DNA of 64,000 nucleotides from Pyropia yezoensis. Its lineage: Eukaryota > Rhodophyta > Bangiophyceae > Bangiales > Bangiaceae. How positions within the stretch are numbered: the stretch's first letter is position 1; every line of letters starts with the position of its first letter. This document shows positions 1 through 9,229 of this stretch, piece after piece. The notes below the pieces were generated by a model that was given only the letters and a program-made list of their open reading frames with translations, had not been told where the DNA came from and searched no databases. The position numbers were made by a program, and so were the translations under genes. Location: positions 17,097,346-17,161,345 of the forward strand of contig CM020618.1 of assembly GCA_009829735.1 (NCBI GenBank), written 5' to 3'.

Positions 1-2
1 TA

Positions 3-1661
3 TGGGACCGCCTACGGGAGAAGTATCCCCGTAGGGTCGGGTTCCCTGCCGGCTTCAGGACGGACCAGTTTGCCTTCCTGGACGACGAGGAGGTCGAGGA
101 CGTGCAGCGGGCCAAGGCCATGGTGGACCGCGGGGGAACTATCCCGGGTCCCGGCGACTTGCCGACCTTCACTTGGGACGCGGTGGCAACTCGCCCCCCG
201 TACCTTCACGAGGCCGATCCGCACACTCATCACTTTGATGTGCGGATGGAGAAGGACTTCCGGCGAGGGCCCTACTTGGTGACCTCGGCTCAACTTGAGT
301 TTCCTCAGCAGTCTGCTGCCAGTAAGGAGCAATACTACCCGAAGAAGCCCGAGTGGTGGCCTCAAGTTGAGGTCCCCTACGGGTTCCCGGCATTGTTGCC
401 ACGGTTGCTTGACCACTTCGGCTCCGTCATGTTGACGGCTGGCCCTGATCATCTGGTGTGGGCCATGTTGGCCACCCAGTGGCTCCTCGAGGTCATGTCG
501 ACCTGGGTGTCATGTGTTCAGCGGCGGGGGATGCTCTGGCATCTCCCCCTCCGGCTCATCCAGGGTTTGGAACAGCTCACCCCTCAGCTAGTTGCTGAGG
601 GGTGCTCGTCAGGACAACTCACTCTACTTGAGGAGATGCTCCGCCTCCACAAGTTTATCGAGTGGGAGAGCATTGAGCACAAGTTGCGCCGCCCCACTCG
701 GGGGCCCAAGGACGATGGCGCACTTCGCCAGTTCGTGTGGGTCGCTCGTGAACTTCACGACGGCCGTGTGGTCCTACGAGAGGGGTTGGGCATCGGGGAC
801 TACCCGTATGCCCCGGGGGTGGATCGTCACACTGCGCCACCCCCGGACAAGCCCATAGTTATGGCTGTGCCCTCATATGATGACCATATGACTCAACCTA
901 CTGCGGGAGCCCCAAGTCGGGGTCGCAGTTACACCCGGGTACCGCCACCTCGGCGTGCCCCTCCGCTTCCTCCTGTTCCTTTCCAGCCTCACGGGAACAT
1001 CCCGATCAGCGTGGCCGTGGAGTCATCCACACCGGTGTCTCCCAACTTGGGGGCCACCCTCCTGACGGTATACCCCAAGTTGGTGTTACCGCCCACGCCT
1101 CTAACCTCAGAGATGATGATCACCACGTTGGTGCGCACCATTTCCTGGTTGGCCGCGTCGACCGCAACCCTCCAAAGTTCCGAGACTCCTCAACTTGAGG
1201 AGCGCGTTCGTACTGCAGTGGCGACCGCGAGTTGCGAGTCGGTGGCGGAGTTTATGACGGCCGAGTTGGCTCGCATTGGGGCTATTATGCCCCAGCCAAC
1301 CCCACTTGGGCGTGGCAAGCGTCGTGCGAGCCGGGCATACTCGCCTCCTCGCCGTCGTCGCCGTCACTCGCGGCGCTCTCCCTCCGTGTCGGAAGACGAG
1401 TTGTCTTACTCCGTCTCGGAGTCCTCTACCCCATCGGAGACGGAGTCTGTCCAGCGTCTGCGTCGCAAACTTGCGCGCAAGACCAGGCAGAAGAGTAGCC
1501 ACGGTCGGCGCCACTTGCGCGACCGTGAGGGGCGCGACGGTTCCGACTTGGAGCCGCCGCCCCTTCCAACGAGTGGAGACCGTTATCGGCGTGGGTCTCG
1601 CCGCTCGCCTCCACGTGAGGGCGAGGGCCGTGGAGTGGGAGAGTCTAGCATGCGTGCCTAG
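3..1661 (+). CDS. Antisense third ORF of family A (5' end cut by window)
   Basis: Open from the first in-frame codon of the window to a TAG at 1659-1661, at least 552 residues. It runs opposite to gag-pol, and its stop lies 111 bp from the pol stop, so the two genes converge. No known family is recognised. The N-terminal two thirds is ordinary mixed sequence rich in Trp, Pro and Leu. The last 130 residues are a basic, Arg/Ser-rich tail with SPPRRRRR-type and SESSTPS-type stretches, resembling RS-domain or nucleic-acid-binding tails. Copy 2 has the same ORF at the same place with many amino-acid changes and one stop codon. Antisense extra ORFs occur in some plant and other gypsy elements, but function here is unknown. 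An env-like role is not supported: no signal peptide or membrane segment is visible. Confidence 0.7.
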   Translation, partial: WDRLREKYPRRVGFPAGFRTDQFAFLDDEEVEDVQRAKAMVDRGGTIPGPGDLPTFTWDAVATRPPYLHEADPHTHHFDVRMEKDFRRGPYLVTSAQLEFPQQSAASKEQYYPKKPEWWPQVEVPYGFPALLPRLLDHFGSVMLTAGPDHLVWAMLATQWLLEVMSTWVSCVQRRGMLWHLPLRLIQGLEQLTPQLVAEGCSSGQLTLLEEMLRLHKFIEWESIEHKLRRPTRGPKDDGALRQFVWVARELHDGRVVLREGLGIGDYPYAPGVDRHTAPPPDKPIVMAVPSYDDHMTQPTAGAPSRGRSYTRVPPPRRAPPLPPVPFQPHGNIPISVAVESSTPVSPNLGATLLTVYPKLVLPPTPLTSEMMITTLVRTISWLAASTATLQSSETPQLEERVRTAVATASCESVAEFMTAELARIGAIMPQPTPLGRGKRRASRAYSPPRRRRRHSRRSPSVSEDELSYSVSESSTPSETESVQRLRRKLARKTRQKSSHGRRHLRDREGRDGSDLEPPPLPTSGDRYRRGSRRSPPREGEGRGVGESSMRA

Positions 1662-1772
1662 TTGGCAGCTGCCTTTGTTGTGAGAGTGTGAGGGTTAGGG
1701 CTGTAGTTTAAAGCCACTCTGCGTACCACTTCGACTTGAAGCACTCTCTTGGCACTGTTGCTCGGCCTTCCC

Positions 1773-4700
1773 TCACGTTGAGGGAGGGCTGTTAGGGTCT
1801 ATCTCGTTCCGGGCACAGTACGCCCGGACCTTCTCAGCAGGAAGGTCCTCCACATACTCCCACGTATCATCCTTGGCTTTGTAGCCAAACCAACGCACCC
1901 TCAACATGAGGCGGTCAGTATCCTCATCCCAGCCGTGGTCGATGAACTTGTCGAACACGTACTCCTGCGGGCCCTGTTTGGCTGCAGGCAGCGAGGGCAG
2001 GCGCCACGTTTTCAAAGCACGCGCCCAAGCTGGGTCGCCTGCAGGCGGTGGTGCAACTTTGACCACGTCCTGTCCGTTCACTGTGCGGACCCCATCGTCA
2101 CTTTCGATGGTGAAGCGCCGCCCATCAGTACGAAGGACCTGGTACGGCCCCTTCGTCTGGAACACCAACTTACCCCCAGTTGGGGTGTGTGAGTGGACCA
2201 ATACCCAGTCACCCTGCTCGGGGACATGCTTGGCGTTGCGCACCTTTTTGTCAAAGGTACGCTTGTAGCGCTTTTGTGCTTTGTCCATCTCAGCCCTGAC
2301 TTTAGGGATGAGGTTTTCAAGCCTAGCAGCGAACTCCGCCTTACTCTCAGTAGGAGTGGGCGTACTGCCACCATCCTCCCTAGTTGGGAGCGGCCGCCGC
2401 ACGGCAATAGACCGCACGCGACGGGGGGTCACAAAAGCGAGGGGTACTTCCCCGGTAGATGAGTGAACCTGCGAATTGTAGGCAGTGGTCAGAATAGAAA
2501 TGTATTGGTCCCACGTCTTCACGTGCTCACTCACATAATGGCGCAGCTGCCTAACAATAGTTTTGTTGAAGCGCTCCACCTGCCCATTAGTTTGTGGGTG
2601 GTAGGGGGTGGCATAGTTTGCCTTAACCCCCAACATATCCAGCACTCCTTGAAACAGTACAGACGCAAATTGCGGTCCATTGTCCGATAGTGTACTATCC
2701 GGAATGCCATACGCGGCAACCCAGTGATCTAGGAAGGCTGACACGACCGACATGGCCGTGATCTCTGCCAGTGGGATCGCTCGCGTAAGTTTCGTGAAGC
2801 GGTCACAGATGACCAGGAGGTACTGGTTGCCCTCCTCGGTCACTGGCAGTGGCCCAAGGATGTCCATCGCCAACGCGGCGAAGGGCTCCTTGGCCGGGAA
2901 CAATAGCATAGCCGTAGTAGGCCGCCGTTCCATCAGACGGTTCTGTGCACAACTTGTGCAGGCAGCCACCCAACTGTAGATGTCCACCACCATGGACGGC
3001 CAGTAGTACCTGGTCCTCAGGGTCTGGTACAGTTTACTAGACCCCAGGTGTCCACCCGTGGGAGCGTTATGCTCCCTCTCAAGGATACTGTCCTTGAGGG
3101 ATGCGGGGACGACAAGTTGTTCGGTCCCCTGGAATACCCCCCTCCTCATGAGGAGGCCATCGTCTCCCAGGAAGAACCGCGTCTCCGCCACTGTATCCAG
3201 GGTATCCCTCTGCGACTTGCAGAAGGGATCCTCGGCCTGGGCCTTCACTACTTCGTCCAGGGACAGGGGCAAGTACTTCTTGTTCCCTGGCGCCTCGGGA
3301 TTCAACGCCTGACCCGAGCGCGTGACTACCCCCACGATGGGGATGTCCTCATCGACTGGGGTGGCGTCCAGTCCCTCGGTAGGTACCCGAGAGAGGCCGT
3401 CGGCAAGGGCATGTTGCCTGCCAGGTCGGTACTCAATATCAAAGTTGAAGGGTGCAAGTCGCACCCTCCACCGGTTGAGACGAGTGTTCGTACAGTCCGT
3501 CTTGAAGATGAACTGCAACGCGCGGTGGTCACAGCGGATGAGGAACTTCTCACCCTCTAGGTAGTGACGAAGTGACGTCACCGCCCATACCACTGCGAGT
3601 CCTTCCAACTCGGTGACTCCGTAGTTCTTCTCGGCCGAGTTTAGCCCCTTGCTGAAGTATCCCACCGGCAAGTACTCCTTGTCCGGCTGTTGCTGAAGCA
3701 ACACACAACCAAGTTGGTCGTAGCTAGCATCCACATCCAGGATGTAGTGGCCTCCCAACCTGGGAATAGCCAGGATAGGGGGCTTCAGCAGAAGGTCCCG
3801 AAGAGTCTCAAAGGATTCCTGCTCCACCCGACTTGGGGGAGGCAGGTTCTTCGGTAGCGTTGAGCTCACTAACTCATTCAACGGCTTCGCCACTTTGGCG
3901 AAGCCCTTAGTGAAACGTCGGTACACGTTACACATCCCGAGGAAGCTCCTCATCTGGGTCTGGGTCCGGGGGTACTGAGCCTTGCGGATGGCCCTCAAGT
4001 TTTTCTCGTTGACACTGAGACGCCCCGGACGGACAACATGTCCCAAGTACTCCACCTCTTGAGTGAAGAGGTGGCACTTACTCGCCTTCAGTGACACTCC
4101 GGCGTCAGCAAGTAGCTTGAACACCTGGCCAAGATGGCCAATGTGTTCCTCCGGACTTCGGGAGAACACAATGATATCGTCTAGGTACACGAGACAGATC
4201 TGCCACCGTACTCCGGCCAGAATCATGTCCATAGCGCGCTGGAAAGTTGCCGGCGCGTTACACAGGCCAAACGGTAGGCGCTTGCACTGGTAGGTACCAC
4301 AGTGACAGGTAAAGGTAGTTTTATGCCTGTCCTCCGGGGCAATGGGAATTTGCCAGTACCCCGCGTTACAGTCCAGGGTAGAGAACACGTTTGCCTCCCC
4401 CAGAGAGTCCAGACAGTCATCCATCCGAGGTAGGGGATAACTATCCTTCACCGTGCTCTCGTTGAGCTTACGGTAGTCGATACAGAACCGGGGGGTCCCA
4501 TCAACTTTGGGGACGATCACCACCGGACTCGCCCACTCGGCGTTGCTGGCCTCGATCACATCGAGGGCCTCCATGCGAGCAACTTGCTCCTTAACGAGGG
4601 CCCTTGAACGGGGTCCCCCCCTATACGGTTGTTGGCGTATAGGGGGCGCACCGGGTTTCAACTCGATCCGGTGTTGGGTAGCTCTCATGAGTCCCAATTG

Positions 4701-5756
4701 ACCATCCCACAACTTGTGATATTGGTCCAAGAGGCGTTCAACTTGAACCCTCAACCTGGGTGGGACACCCTCCATGTTTACCTGGGGCCGAGGAGAGGCG
4801 GCCGACTTGGCTTGATGCTTCTCCTTTCCGGACTGCGGGTCGCTACTTGCGCCCGCGCTGAGGGTGACCGCTACTACCGGTCCCTCGTGTTGGTCGATAT
4901 AGCCGAACTTGGCCCCCGACTTGAAGAACTTGGGCGACGAGCTCAGGTTCATCACCTGGATCCTCCACGGGACTCCGGCTTTGGAGTCCATCGTGCCAAG
5001 GGCAACATGCACTTGGTGCTTGCGAGCAAGACGGGGGTTAGGGTGCACCAACCCGTTCCCCGCATAATCAGTTACAACATCCACGTGCGCCACCGAGTTG
5101 GGGGGCAACATGACTTTACGGGCTAAACGCAGAGTAGCAGTAAACCCTTCCCTCACAGAACAAACAGGCTTCGACTGTGAAACTGTCACAGGAGCCACAG
5201 ACTTTCCCTTACCAAGGATGGGGATAGTCTCCCCATTCATCAACTTGACCCAGTACTCAGGGCCACAAATCAAAGGCACTTGTGTTACGACATAAGGGGT
5301 ACCCAGAAGCAGGGGTACCGATATATTCTCAACTACACCATAGGTCACGTCGACCTCATGGGTCCCCAACCGAGTTGGTAGGGTCACGGCACCAACGATG
5401 GGAAGTACCCCACCATTGATATCGATCAGATGGTCAGCTTTAGACTTCCAGCGTTGGAGCCTCATCCCCTTTGGTAATAGCGACTTGCGTATCAAGGAGG
5501 CTCCTGACCCGGTATCAAGTACGATACGGGCACAACAGGCGCGGCCGGGGGCAAGTTGCACCCGTCCAGCCACCTGGAAGTTCTCACCCGTCAGCACCGC
5601 GATGACCCGACGTGGGTTTACGTTCTTGGGAAGTCCCACCCGAGGTGGGCGGACTCCCTTAGGTCGCCGCAGTATCCGACACGGTTGGTTCGTCCTCTTG
5701 GCCCACTTGGCCGAGGCTGCCGTTGTGAGCTTCGGACGACCAGCTCCAACGGTCAT
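1773..5756 (-). CDS. pol: Pol polyprotein (protease, RT, RNase H, integrase, chromodomain), family A copy 1
   Basis: 1327 residues, no interruption. In order: aspartic protease with DTG at residues 81-83; reverse transcriptase about 400-600 with the YLDD catalytic box at 524-527; RNase H about 672-790 with acidic residues in DVDAS, TELEG, CDHR and HALADGLSR; integrase zinc finger H896, H903, C933, C936; integrase core D965, D1025, E1061 (D-D35-E); and a C-terminal chromodomain about 1263-1318 with the RVRWFGY and DTWEY signatures. The chromodomain places the element among chromoviruses and is known in that clade to bias integration toward marked chromatin. The ATG overlaps the gag stop as ATGA, so the start is well defined and pol is in a different frame from gag. 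Confidence 0.95.
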   Translation of the reverse strand: MTVGAGRPKLTTAASAKWAKRTNQPCRILRRPKGVRPPRVGLPKNVNPRRVIAVLTGENFQVAGRVQLAPGRACCARIVLDTGSGASLIRKSLLPKGMRLQRWKSKADHLIDINGGVLPIVGAVTLPTRLGTHEVDVTYGVVENISVPLLLGTPYVVTQVPLICGPEYWVKLMNGETIPILGKGKSVAPVTVSQSKPVCSVREGFTATLRLARKVMLPPNSVAHVDVVTDYAGNGLVHPNPRLARKHQVHVALGTMDSKAGVPWRIQVMNLSSSPKFFKSGAKFGYIDQHEGPVVAVTLSAGASSDPQSGKEKHQAKSAASPRPQVNMEGVPPRLRVQVERLLDQYHKLWDGQLGLMRATQHRIELKPGAPPIRQQPYRGGPRSRALVKEQVARMEALDVIEASNAEWASPVVIVPKVDGTPRFCIDYRKLNESTVKDSYPLPRMDDCLDSLGEANVFSTLDCNAGYWQIPIAPEDRHKTTFTCHCGTYQCKRLPFGLCNAPATFQRAMDMILAGVRWQICLVYLDDIIVFSRSPEEHIGHLGQVFKLLADAGVSLKASKCHLFTQEVEYLGHVVRPGRLSVNEKNLRAIRKAQYPRTQTQMRSFLGMCNVYRRFTKGFAKVAKPLNELVSSTLPKNLPPPSRVEQESFETLRDLLLKPPILAIPRLGGHYILDVDASYDQLGCVLLQQQPDKEYLPVGYFSKGLNSAEKNYGVTELEGLAVVWAVTSLRHYLEGEKFLIRCDHRALQFIFKTDCTNTRLNRWRVRLAPFNFDIEYRPGRQHALADGLSRVPTEGLDATPVDEDIPIVGVVTRSGQALNPEAPGNKKYLPLSLDEVVKAQAEDPFCKSQRDTLDTVAETRFFLGDDGLLMRRGVFQGTEQLVVPASLKDSILEREHNAPTGGHLGSSKLYQTLRTRYYWPSMVVDIYSWVAACTSCAQNRLMERRPTTAMLLFPAKEPFAALAMDILGPLPVTEEGNQYLLVICDRFTKLTRAIPLAEITAMSVVSAFLDHWVAAYGIPDSTLSDNGPQFASVLFQGVLDMLGVKANYATPYHPQTNGQVERFNKTIVRQLRHYVSEHVKTWDQYISILTTAYNSQVHSSTGEVPLAFVTPRRVRSIAVRRPLPTREDGGSTPTPTESKAEFAARLENLIPKVRAEMDKAQKRYKRTFDKKVRNAKHVPEQGDWVLVHSHTPTGGKLVFQTKGPYQVLRTDGRRFTIESDDGVRTVNGQDVVKVAPPPAGDPAWARALKTWRLPSLPAAKQGPQEYVFDKFIDHGWDEDTDRLMLRVRWFGYKAKDDTWEYVEDLPAEKVRAYCARNEIDPNSPPST

Positions 5757-7699
5757 TCGTTTCCCGCCGACTTGGCGTCCGAATCTGAGGGCGAAGGGGA
5801 CGACGACGAGTCCGAGGACGACGTGTCCGCCCCCTCCGTCGAGGGTGTGGCGACCGCCACCACTGGTCGAGACCCACCCTCGCGGCGTGAACGCACTTCG
5901 TTCGTAGCCGACTTCTTACTCGCATTCCTAACAAGCTGTTGGATGCGTTTACTCAACTTGGGGCAATCATATGCCCAGTGACCATCGGAGTTGCAGTTCC
6001 AACACCGATGATCAGTTCCCAGAGGGGTCTTCCCAACTGGGGAAGACGACGAGGTACCTTGGGAAGTTCCCACGGCAGCTACCACCCTCTCCTTGCGGAT
6101 TCGGCGTGCCTCTCGCAACTCTCTGGCCTGGCGCGCCTCTTCCCGTTCCTTGGCCAACTCGGCCTGACGCTCCTGGCGTTGTTCCTCCCGCAACTTGCGG
6201 TAGGCCTCGCCTCTGCGGTAGGCGAACCTAGCCAACTCGGCCAGGGTCGCCCGGGCAGTGTTATGCTCCCGGGTCTCCATCCGGACTGACCAGTGGAGTC
6301 CTTCCACAAACCGACTCTTCACCACAGCTTGTGGATGAAGAAACCCACAAAGATTGTTGAGCTTACGGACTCGCTCCGCAAAGGACAACTCGTCCTCCGC
6401 CTCTTCCTGATGGGCTTGCGTAAACTCCTCGACTTGAGAAGCCAACGCCGCTTCATCAACCATGGCCCTCAACAACCAGTTGACGAGCTCCAAATAGGAC
6501 GTCACCTCCCCAGCGCCTCCACTTGAGGAGCTGGGCATGACGGACATAAGTTCTGTCCGCAGGTCTCCCTTCGTAAACTCCTGTAGCATGTAAAAAGCCA
6601 TGCCTTCACTTATGGCATTGTCGTCACAGGCTTTTGTGAAACGACGTAGGAACTCAAAGACACGGAGGGGGGGAGTTCCATCCCACTCCGCTTTGTGCCC
6701 AAAAGAGTGAAGTGCATTCTTCTTGGCACGGCCCATGGCTCGGGCCTGGTCAGGACCATACGCCACCGACTTGTTGTGGAGGGCGTAGGTCTCACAGTCA
6801 AAGATCCTCTGGTAGACCGGGTTGGCTACCTGGATCTTGGGCGGCACCTCACGTTGAGGGAACAGCCGCTGTGGCACTGGGGTAAGTCCACCCTCAGTGC
6901 CTGTAGTCTGGTACGGCGAGCTTGGTGTAGCCGCCGGCGTTTCCGAGGGGAACTCCCCCGTGAAGGGCGTACGCCCCACCGCGTATGGTGTGGCTCCCTC
7001 GTTGGGAGTCACAGGTGTCGCCCCCAGTTCGGGGCGACCCGAGATAGGCGTGGGGAGGGATTCCCCCTGCGCCTGTGGGCTCGAAAGCCCCAATCCGGTC
7101 TGGACATTCAGGCCATCTGGCAAACTCGCTACAATCTGATTCAGAATAGTATTCGTCATCGTGACCACCAGGTCCGGCAAAGTCTGCCGCAACACATTGG
7201 TCGCCTCCCGACGGACAGTTTCCGCGAGGAGTGGATTGACGACTCCAGTTGAGTCTCGGTCCGCCTCCGGGAGTCCACCTGAGGGGTAACCACGTTCCTC
7301 AGGGGTCTCAACCGGGGGCATGGGCGCGAGCCCATCGCCGACCAACGGAGGTCCGCCGTCCTCCGAAAGCCTAGTTGGCGATGGCTCCATGCCAAAGTTG
7401 GCTCCAACCCGAGTGGAACTCGCGGGGACAGTCCTCACCCCTTGGGACGTTCCCGTTGAGTATACCACGCGGTGGCCAGACTTCGGCCCACCCACGTCAG
7501 AAGTGTCACCCGAGTGAACTCCCGACTGAGTCGGGGTGGCCTGTTGCCCGCCCGCACTTCCAGTCCTGCTGGCTTGAGGGACCTCTAGTCCCTCTGCGAC
7601 CCCAGGTAAACCCACCTGTGTCTCACCAGTATTCAAAGGCACTGAAGTACGTGCGTCACCCGTGTACTCCCCGGACGACGGGGGGTCCGAGCTAGCCAT
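5753..7699 (-). CDS. gag: Gag capsid/nucleocapsid protein, family A copy 1
   Basis: 648 residues from the ATG at 7699. An in-frame GTG 24 bases upstream is less likely, because copy 2 has its ATG at the same point as this one. The first about 280 residues are Pro/Gly/Thr-rich and low in structure. The middle (about 290-500) is the conserved retrotransposon Gag region, with repeated Glu/Arg-rich helices around 500-550. A single CCHC zinc knuckle, C-x2-C-x4-H-x4-C, lies at residues 566-579. The tail is Ser/Asp-rich. It packages element RNA into virus-like particles in the cytoplasm. The stop TGA overlaps the pol ATG by 4 bases. Confidence 0.93.
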   Translation of the reverse strand: MASSDPPSSGEYTGDARTSVPLNTGETQVGLPGVAEGLEVPQASRTGSAGGQQATPTQSGVHSGDTSDVGGPKSGHRVVYSTGTSQGVRTVPASSTRVGANFGMEPSPTRLSEDGGPPLVGDGLAPMPPVETPEERGYPSGGLPEADRDSTGVVNPLLAETVRREATNVLRQTLPDLVVTMTNTILNQIVASLPDGLNVQTGLGLSSPQAQGESLPTPISGRPELGATPVTPNEGATPYAVGRTPFTGEFPSETPAATPSSPYQTTGTEGGLTPVPQRLFPQREVPPKIQVANPVYQRIFDCETYALHNKSVAYGPDQARAMGRAKKNALHSFGHKAEWDGTPPLRVFEFLRRFTKACDDNAISEGMAFYMLQEFTKGDLRTELMSVMPSSSSGGAGEVTSYLELVNWLLRAMVDEAALASQVEEFTQAHQEEAEDELSFAERVRKLNNLCGFLHPQAVVKSRFVEGLHWSVRMETREHNTARATLAELARFAYRRGEAYRKLREEQRQERQAELAKEREEARQARELREARRIRKERVVAAVGTSQGTSSSSPVGKTPLGTDHRCWNCNSDGHWAYDCPKLSKRIQQLVRNASKKSATNEVRSRREGGSRPVVAVATPSTEGADTSSSDSSSSPSPSDSDAKSAGNE

Positions 7700-7797
7700 G
7701 TTGGCTAACGATCCGTATGACACGGTCCAAGTCCACCGTTCCTCTGAGACAGAGGGCCCCCTACACCCGGGTGCACCCGGAGGTAAAGTTTACCTCT

Positions 7798-7816
7798 GTC
7801 CCCTGCTGCTCCACCA
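7798..7816 (-). other. Primer-binding site, family A copy 1
   Basis: Minus-strand TGGTGGAGCAGCAGGGGAC begins two bases inside the 5' LTR. It starts with TGG, complementary to the CCA tail of a tRNA. The identical 19 bases occur at the same place in copy 2 and in unrelated family B, which supports the call. The matching tRNA would begin GGAGCAG; I cannot name it. Confidence 0.85.
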
Positions 7817-7818
7817 AA

Positions 7819-8286
7819 TGTGGCAAAAACCACTCGCACACACAGTACCCAAGTTGGGGCGGTGTGCGAGGGCTGCCTCCCGTGTCGGGGGAACCGGAAG
7901 AAGTGCAAGTCGCACACACTCTATCCCTGTTGTGGGGCAATCCCCCCACGGACAAACAAGAAGATGGTGTGTGGTCCAACAGTTTCTTGGTCGGGACGGG
8001 GACGCAGGGCCAAGCCCCGCTGTCCCTCCCCTTATCCCCCCAGGGTCCACTCAGAATCTCGCCACTCAGAATCTCCCACCCCAGCACCTGCCCACCGGGC
8101 CACACGAAAATTCAAGACGATAAATGCAGAAAACCCTCAAATCCAAGTTGGATTTACTACTAAGCTAACTATCCCGAACTTAGGGAATATGAACCCAAAT
8201 GCAGGGGGAGGAACGGATCAGGCTAGTGGCCTGCCGCCCCTTGCATGGCACGTGTTGCCCCCTACCTGGGGGTCAATACTGCCACA
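7819..8286 (-). repeat. 5' LTR, family A copy 1
   Basis: 468 bp, closely matching both LTRs of copy 2. Ends are TGTGGCA and TGCCACA, a 7-bp terminal inverted repeat of the usual TG...CA form. It contains a 17-nt near-palindrome, AAATCCAAGTTGGATTT, at 8139-8155. No canonical TATA box was found. Confidence 0.92.
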
Positions 8287-9040
8287 CCGTGAACTGGGCG
8301 GAGGTGTTGAACCCACCCCCATACCGGGATCCGCAGGCTGGGGCTGCCCCCTTGCCTCGTCACTCGTTGTGCATCCGGCGCACTCCGCTGAGTGAGCCCA
8401 GTTACCGTGGGTGGGCGTCCACTGAGGCTGTTCCTGACCTGGGTACTCCCATGGTTATCCATGACCCTCTTCAGGTCATAGCCCCGTGGTTCGGTAACCC
8501 GACACCGGTGGAAGCTGGCCGTCGTCCCCGTGAGTGGGACTTTCCGGCGGTTGACCGTCGTGAGATTTCCGACCGGTGGAGTATGCAGGTGTACGCGTCT
8601 ACGCGTGAGTGGCCTCCTTCGGGCAGCGGGGGTACCCGCTGAAGAGTGCTCTTGCTATGGGGGAGAGGGACCCGGTGACCCTTATGGTGGCCGGGTAGTA
8701 GTGAGTATAAACTCATCCCCCGCTGGGGCGTTTGCATGACTCTGATGGCTGCTTTCGGGGAGTACCCCGTCTGCCTTAGCAGTGGCTTGCCTCGGTTTTT
8801 CTTGCGCCCCCAACCCGTCCTGTTTGGGTAATACTCGTGAAGGTCAATCTTCCTCAGTCCGTCACTTGCCCCATGGATGAAGGTTTACCTTGGTGTAAGC
8901 CTCAGGTTACTTTGAAGTTATCCGAGATATTCATCTCCTTCAAGTAAAACTTGTTAAAGTCAGTTGCCCACTTAGTTTGCCTAAGCCCGCTCCGACATAG
9001 TGAACCTATGGTAGGTTGCAGGAAAAAGATACACGGAGCG
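8287..9040 (+). other. Host DNA beside copy 1; open frame tail ending at 8642, probably another retroelement remnant
   Basis: Just outside the LTR a plus-strand reading frame runs from about 8287 to a TGA at 8640-8642, about 118 residues. It appears to have been interrupted by insertion of copy 1. It matches neither family A nor family B by eye, but the stretch contains the same kind of short inverted repeats (for example arms AGCGGG/CCCGCT near 8624), suggesting a third related element. No gene is seen in 8643-9040. Confidence 0.35.
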
Positions 9041-9229
9041 CTCTTTTCTCATTCCTCCAAGAACCTTTGGGCCACAGGCCTGAGCCAATCAGGTGCCTTG
9101 ACGGTATGCCCCGGTGTAATGGGCCCCACATGAGCGGTGGTGGGTCCCTCTCGGGAAACCCTGCCAGCGTGCTCATCAAGAGGGACAGCGGGAGGGGGGT
9201 ACACGCGGTGGGGTAGGCCACGACACGGG

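Larger units (their letters stand above)
1..8286 (-). mobile_element. Ty3/gypsy chromovirus-like LTR retrotransposon, family A copy 1 (3' end outside window)
   Basis: Read on the minus strand the order is 5' LTR (7819-8286), primer-binding site, gag, pol, then an antisense third ORF, after which the window ends. By alignment with copy 2, window base 1 falls about 630 bp short of the 3' LTR. Gag and pol are both uninterrupted, and the antisense ORF is open to the window edge, so this is the better preserved copy and could be autonomous. It lies in inverted orientation to copy 2, separated by about 5.1 kb. The 5 bases outside the LTR (8287-8291, ccgtg) would be one half of a target duplication; the other half is not in the window. 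Confidence 0.93.
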
